Assembly (NCBI GenBank): GCA_038253135.1
Contig: JBBSHJ010000018.1
Location: 1-41,792 of the forward strand
DNA length: 41,792 nt
Direction of reading: 5' to 3'
Source: JBBSHJ01 sp038253135
GTDB taxonomy: Bacteria; Actinomycetota; Actinomycetes; Mycobacteriales; QHCD01
Numbering within the stretch: position 1 is the stretch's first letter; the number at the start of each line of letters is the position of its first letter. The notes beneath the pieces are model-generated. The model saw only the letters and a list, made by a program, of their open reading frames with translations. It did no database searches and was not told the DNA's origin. This document shows positions 39,128 to 41,792 of the stretch, piece by piece. Position numbers and translations under genes: made by a program.

Positions 39128-41440
39128 ATGCGCCGATCCACCCGCTCCCTGTTGCTCTGTTGCCTCGCCGTCGCCCTCGGCCTGATGCCGGCCGCGGCAT
39201 CCGCCGGCCGGCAGAGCGGCACGACGTACCGCAATGCCGTCACGGACGGCTATTCGATCGACTTCCCCGACCCCACCGTGATGCGCGGCAAGGACGGCTA
39301 CTGGTACGCCTACGCCACCGGCGGACCGTACGACGAGACCGGCGCCGGCGACAGTTCCAAGATGGCCCGCTCGGCCGACCTGATCCACTGGCAAAAGCTG
39401 GGACCGATCTTCTCGACGTCGAACTTCCCGAGCTGGGCTGACCCGACGACGGGATTCTGGGCCCCGGACATCCGCTACCTGGACGGCCGCTACGTCATGT
39501 ACTTCGTCGCGCCCAACACGACGGCGAGCCCGGCCGGCTTCGACGCCGGCATCGGCGTGGCCACCGCGCCCACACCGGCCGGGCCGTGGAAGGATTCCGG
39601 CCAGCCGCTGGTGCCGCCGCGCAAGAACGCGGCCGGCGGCTACACCACCGTGCTCGACCCGGCCGAGTTCACCGACTCTGACGGGCAGAAATACCTCTAC
39701 TACGGCGGATTCGACAGCGGCGATTTCGTGCTGAAGCTCTCGGCCGACGGGCTCTCCCTCGCCGACAGCGCCCCCGGTAAGCAGGTGGCCAGCACGAGGT
39801 TCGAGGGACCGTACGTCGTCAAGCACGGCGGCTACTACTGGCTGATGGCCTCCTCCGCCAACTGCTGCGCCGGCCCGGTGACCGGCTACACCGTCTTCGC
39901 CGGCCGCTCGACTCACCCGACCGGCCCCTTCGTCGACGATCACGGCGTACCGATGCTCGCCTCGCGCAGCGGCGGCACCATCGTCGTCGCGCCCAATGGC
40001 AGCCGGTGGATCGGCACCGGCCACAACGCCATGGTGACCGACGACGCCGGGCAGACCTGGCTCGCCTACCACGCCATCGACCGCAACCACCCCTACCTCG
40101 ACGGCTCGCCCGGCTTCACCATGCGCCCGATGCTGCTCGATCGGCTCGACTGGATCAACGGCTGGCCGACCGTGCGCGGTGGCGCCTGGGCCTCGGACGA
40201 CACCCAGCCAGGACCGGTCACGACCGGCCTTGTCGACGACCGGTTCGGCTCGGCCGCGGCGACGGCGCGCACCTTCCGCACGGTGTCCGGCTCGCTCAGC
40301 ATCCAGCCGTCCGACCCGGCCAGCGACAGCGGCGGGTTCGCCCGCCTCAGCGGCGCATCCGCCCGCGTCCTTGCCCGTGCGCCGGTGCCGCAGGACGTGC
40401 GGGTCGAGGCCGACGTCCGCGTCCCGTCCGCGGCCGGCAGCGGCGGCCTCGCCGTCCGCGCAGCCGATGCGAGCCCGGGCGCGAGCGTCACCGTCGACGC
40501 GGCCACGCATACGCTCGTCGTCCGCGCACCGGGTCTCGCGGCGGTGTCCGCCCCGATTCCCGCGGCCGCCGAGCTCCCGGTGTGGCACACCCTGGCCGTC
40601 GAGGTCAGGGACCGAACGCTGACCGCGGATCTCACCGATGCCCGCCTCGCCGACCCGCTCGCAACCGTGACGGCGACGCTGCCCGCCCGCGTCTCGGCGA
40701 CCGGTGCCGGCTTCGTGGCCACCGGCTCCGCCGACGTCGACAACTTCTCGGCGACGCCACTCCCACTGCCGCACACCGACGTCGTACCGCAGCCGAAACC
40801 GGGGGCCGCGCTGCCGGCCAACTCCGACGATTTCACCGGCGGCCTCGGCGCCGGCTGGACCTGGATCAACCAGGACCCGGAAGCGACGGTCGCCGACGGC
40901 CAGCTGAGCTGGCCGACCGAGGACGCGGATCTCGCCAACCAGTCGAGCAATCCGGGCGTTCTGCTGCGGGACCCGCCGTCCGGCGACTACCTCGTCGAGA
41001 CCAAGCTGGCGCTGCCCATCGGCGTCGACACGGTCCGCAACTACCAGCAGGCCGGGATCGTCGTCTACGTCGACCGCCAGACCTACTTGCGCCTCGACGC
41101 GGTCGCGGTCGGCACGACCCGCTTCGTCGAGTTCGGCAAGCAGATGCGGTACGGCGCCCTGGTGCCCTTCGGCAGCGGCGTCATCGGTCCGCCCGGCGAC
41201 ACGACCTACCTGCGGATCGCGCGCTCGACGGTGCCGGGGACCGGCGAGCAGCGATTCCAGGCCGGGTCGAGCACCGACGGCACGACCTGGCGCTGGGGCA
41301 TGGCGTGGACGCTGCCGGCCGACGCGCACGTGCGGATCGGCCTGGTGTCGCAGGGCTCGTCACCAGCGGTCGATGCGCAATACGGCAAGGCGCTCGCGCA
41401 GTTCGACTACTTCCACGTCTCGCAGCTCGGGGAGTCATGA
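39128..41440 (+). CDS. Secreted GH43 arabinanase/arabinosidase-like enzyme
   Basis: 770 residues with a signal peptide (RRSTRSLLLCCLAVALGLMPAAASA). The GH43 five-bladed propeller spans ~35-350: DFPDPTVMRGKDGYWYAYAT with the general-base Asp48, WAPDIRYLDGRYVMYF, VLDPAEFTDSDG, and FEGPYVVKHGGYYWL with the general-acid Glu. Two C-terminal beta-rich modules follow (~370-540 and ~555-768), the last starting DDFTGGLGAGWTWINQDPEA, typical of a DUF1349/LamG-like carbohydrate-binding domain. It should cleave arabinan or arabinoxylan side chains outside the cell. Coupled to a second GH43 gene by an ATGA overlap. Confidence 0.9.
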   Translation: MRRSTRSLLLCCLAVALGLMPAAASAGRQSGTTYRNAVTDGYSIDFPDPTVMRGKDGYWYAYATGGPYDETGAGDSSKMARSADLIHWQKLGPIFSTSNFPSWADPTTGFWAPDIRYLDGRYVMYFVAPNTTASPAGFDAGIGVATAPTPAGPWKDSGQPLVPPRKNAAGGYTTVLDPAEFTDSDGQKYLYYGGFDSGDFVLKLSADGLSLADSAPGKQVASTRFEGPYVVKHGGYYWLMASSANCCAGPVTGYTVFAGRSTHPTGPFVDDHGVPMLASRSGGTIVVAPNGSRWIGTGHNAMVTDDAGQTWLAYHAIDRNHPYLDGSPGFTMRPMLLDRLDWINGWPTVRGGAWASDDTQPGPVTTGLVDDRFGSAAATARTFRTVSGSLSIQPSDPASDSGGFARLSGASARVLARAPVPQDVRVEADVRVPSAAGSGGLAVRAADASPGASVTVDAATHTLVVRAPGLAAVSAPIPAAAELPVWHTLAVEVRDRTLTADLTDARLADPLATVTATLPARVSATGAGFVATGSADVDNFSATPLPLPHTDVVPQPKPGAALPANSDDFTGGLGAGWTWINQDPEATVADGQLSWPTEDADLANQSSNPGVLLRDPPSGDYLVETKLALPIGVDTVRNYQQAGIVVYVDRQTYLRLDAVAVGTTRFVEFGKQMRYGALVPFGSGVIGPPGDTTYLRIARSTVPGTGEQRFQAGSSTDGTTWRWGMAWTLPADAHVRIGLVSQGSSPAVDAQYGKALAQFDYFHVSQLGES

Positions 41441-41792
41441 TGAACCGATCCTTCGCGCACTCGCCGGCGCGGGGCACGGTACGACGCCGCGGCCGCGGTG
41501 CCGCCCTGGCCGCAGTCGGCGCCGCCGTGGCGCTGCTGTCCGCGGCGATCCACCCGGCCGGAGCGAGCCCGAAAGCGGCGCCGGCGACCTACCACAACCC
41601 CGTCTCGCAGGGCTACTCGATCGACTTCCCCGACCCGACGATCCTGCGCGGCAACGACGGCAAGTGGTACGCGTACTCGACCGGCGGTCCCTACGACGAG
41701 ACCAACACCAGCGGCGACGCGCTGCGGATGGCGGTCTCGACCGACCTCGTGCACTGGAGGAAGCTCGGCGGCGTCTTCGTCAAGGGCGTCAA
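41437..41792 (+). CDS. Second GH43-like secreted enzyme, N-terminal part
   Basis: Starts at ATG 41437 (GGGGAG upstream), overlapping the preceding stop. Signal peptide (RRRGRGAALAAVGAAVALLSAAIHPAGA), then YHNPVSQGYSIDFPDPTILRGNDGKWYAYSTGGPYDET, nearly the same as the GH43 start of its neighbour, including the catalytic Asp in FPDPT. The two are tandem paralogues, and this one runs off the window after 118 residues. Confidence 0.9.
   Translation, partial: MMNRSFAHSPARGTVRRRGRGAALAAVGAAVALLSAAIHPAGASPKAAPATYHNPVSQGYSIDFPDPTILRGNDGKWYAYSTGGPYDETNTSGDALRMAVSTDLVHWRKLGGVFVKGV

Noticed and set aside
39032..41329. 765-codon minus-strand ORF opposite the GH43 gene
   Set aside because: Shadow ORF; the plus strand has signal peptide, GH43 motifs and coupled paralogue.
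1..41792. CRISPR arrays
   Set aside because: No regularly spaced repeat-spacer series was seen; the 17-bp and 30-bp tandem repeats have no spacers of CRISPR type.
1..41792. tRNA or rRNA genes
   Set aside because: No cloverleaf with GTTCGAATC-type T arms and no rRNA-like conserved blocks were recognised by eye, including at the island borders.

Overview
The window is chromosomal DNA of a high-GC actinomycete (Actinomycetota). This is inferred from the GC-rich third codon positions, the long actinobacterial-type IleS behind a T-box leader, GTG and leaderless starts, an HTH-MurA fusion and a DtxR/MntR regulator beside an Nramp transporter. The species cannot be named from the sequence.

Left backbone (1-16.9 kb): the end of a luciferase-like flavin monooxygenase; ileS with an Ile T-box; a TetM/Otr(A)-type ribosomal protection GTPase preceded by a well-translated-looking upstream ORF; a YdeI-like and a phytanoyl-CoA-dioxygenase-like gene; a manganese module (LapA-domain protein, mntR, two operator-like palindromes, mntH); a secreted SGNH hydrolase; an XRE-HTH/MurA fusion with its own palindrome; a fatty acid desaturase; a translationally coupled beta-hydroxyacid dehydrogenase plus LarA-like protein; and a small secreted protein.

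Accessory island (about 16.9-31.7 kb): base composition drops and insertion-sequence debris appears (ISL3 5' end, ISL3 3' end, IS256 3' end, ISAzo13 piece). It holds a frameshifted ApeA-like HEPN defence gene, a C-terminally cut HEPN-like gene, a DUF488 gene convergent with a conserved gene of unknown function, and the most notable locus of the window at about 20.7-28.7 kb. That locus looks like a small biosynthetic gene cluster. A 24-codon gene, too short for ordinary ORF calling, with a near-perfect Shine-Dalgarno, encodes a basic peptide ending in KYAWTCAH. A perfect 12-bp hairpin follows it, then a cytochrome P450 with an atypical I helix and a coupled GT-B glycosyltransferase. Around them lie a DXD glycosyltransferase, an MFS exporter, a divergent ArsR-type regulator, a NodU/CmcH-type carbamoyltransferase, a coupled 54-residue protein and a cut-off methyltransferase. 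I read this as a candidate P450-modified RiPP cluster with unusual tailoring genes; that is an inference.

Right backbone (31.7-41.8 kb): a decayed two-component system (kinase cut by the ISAzo13 piece, response regulator with an amber codon in its HTH), an aldo/keto reductase behind three 17-bp repeats, a nitroreductase, a secreted protein, an SDR/phosphotransferase pair, NDH-2, and two tandem GH43 arabinanase-like secreted enzymes behind a LacI-type operator, the second running off the window end.
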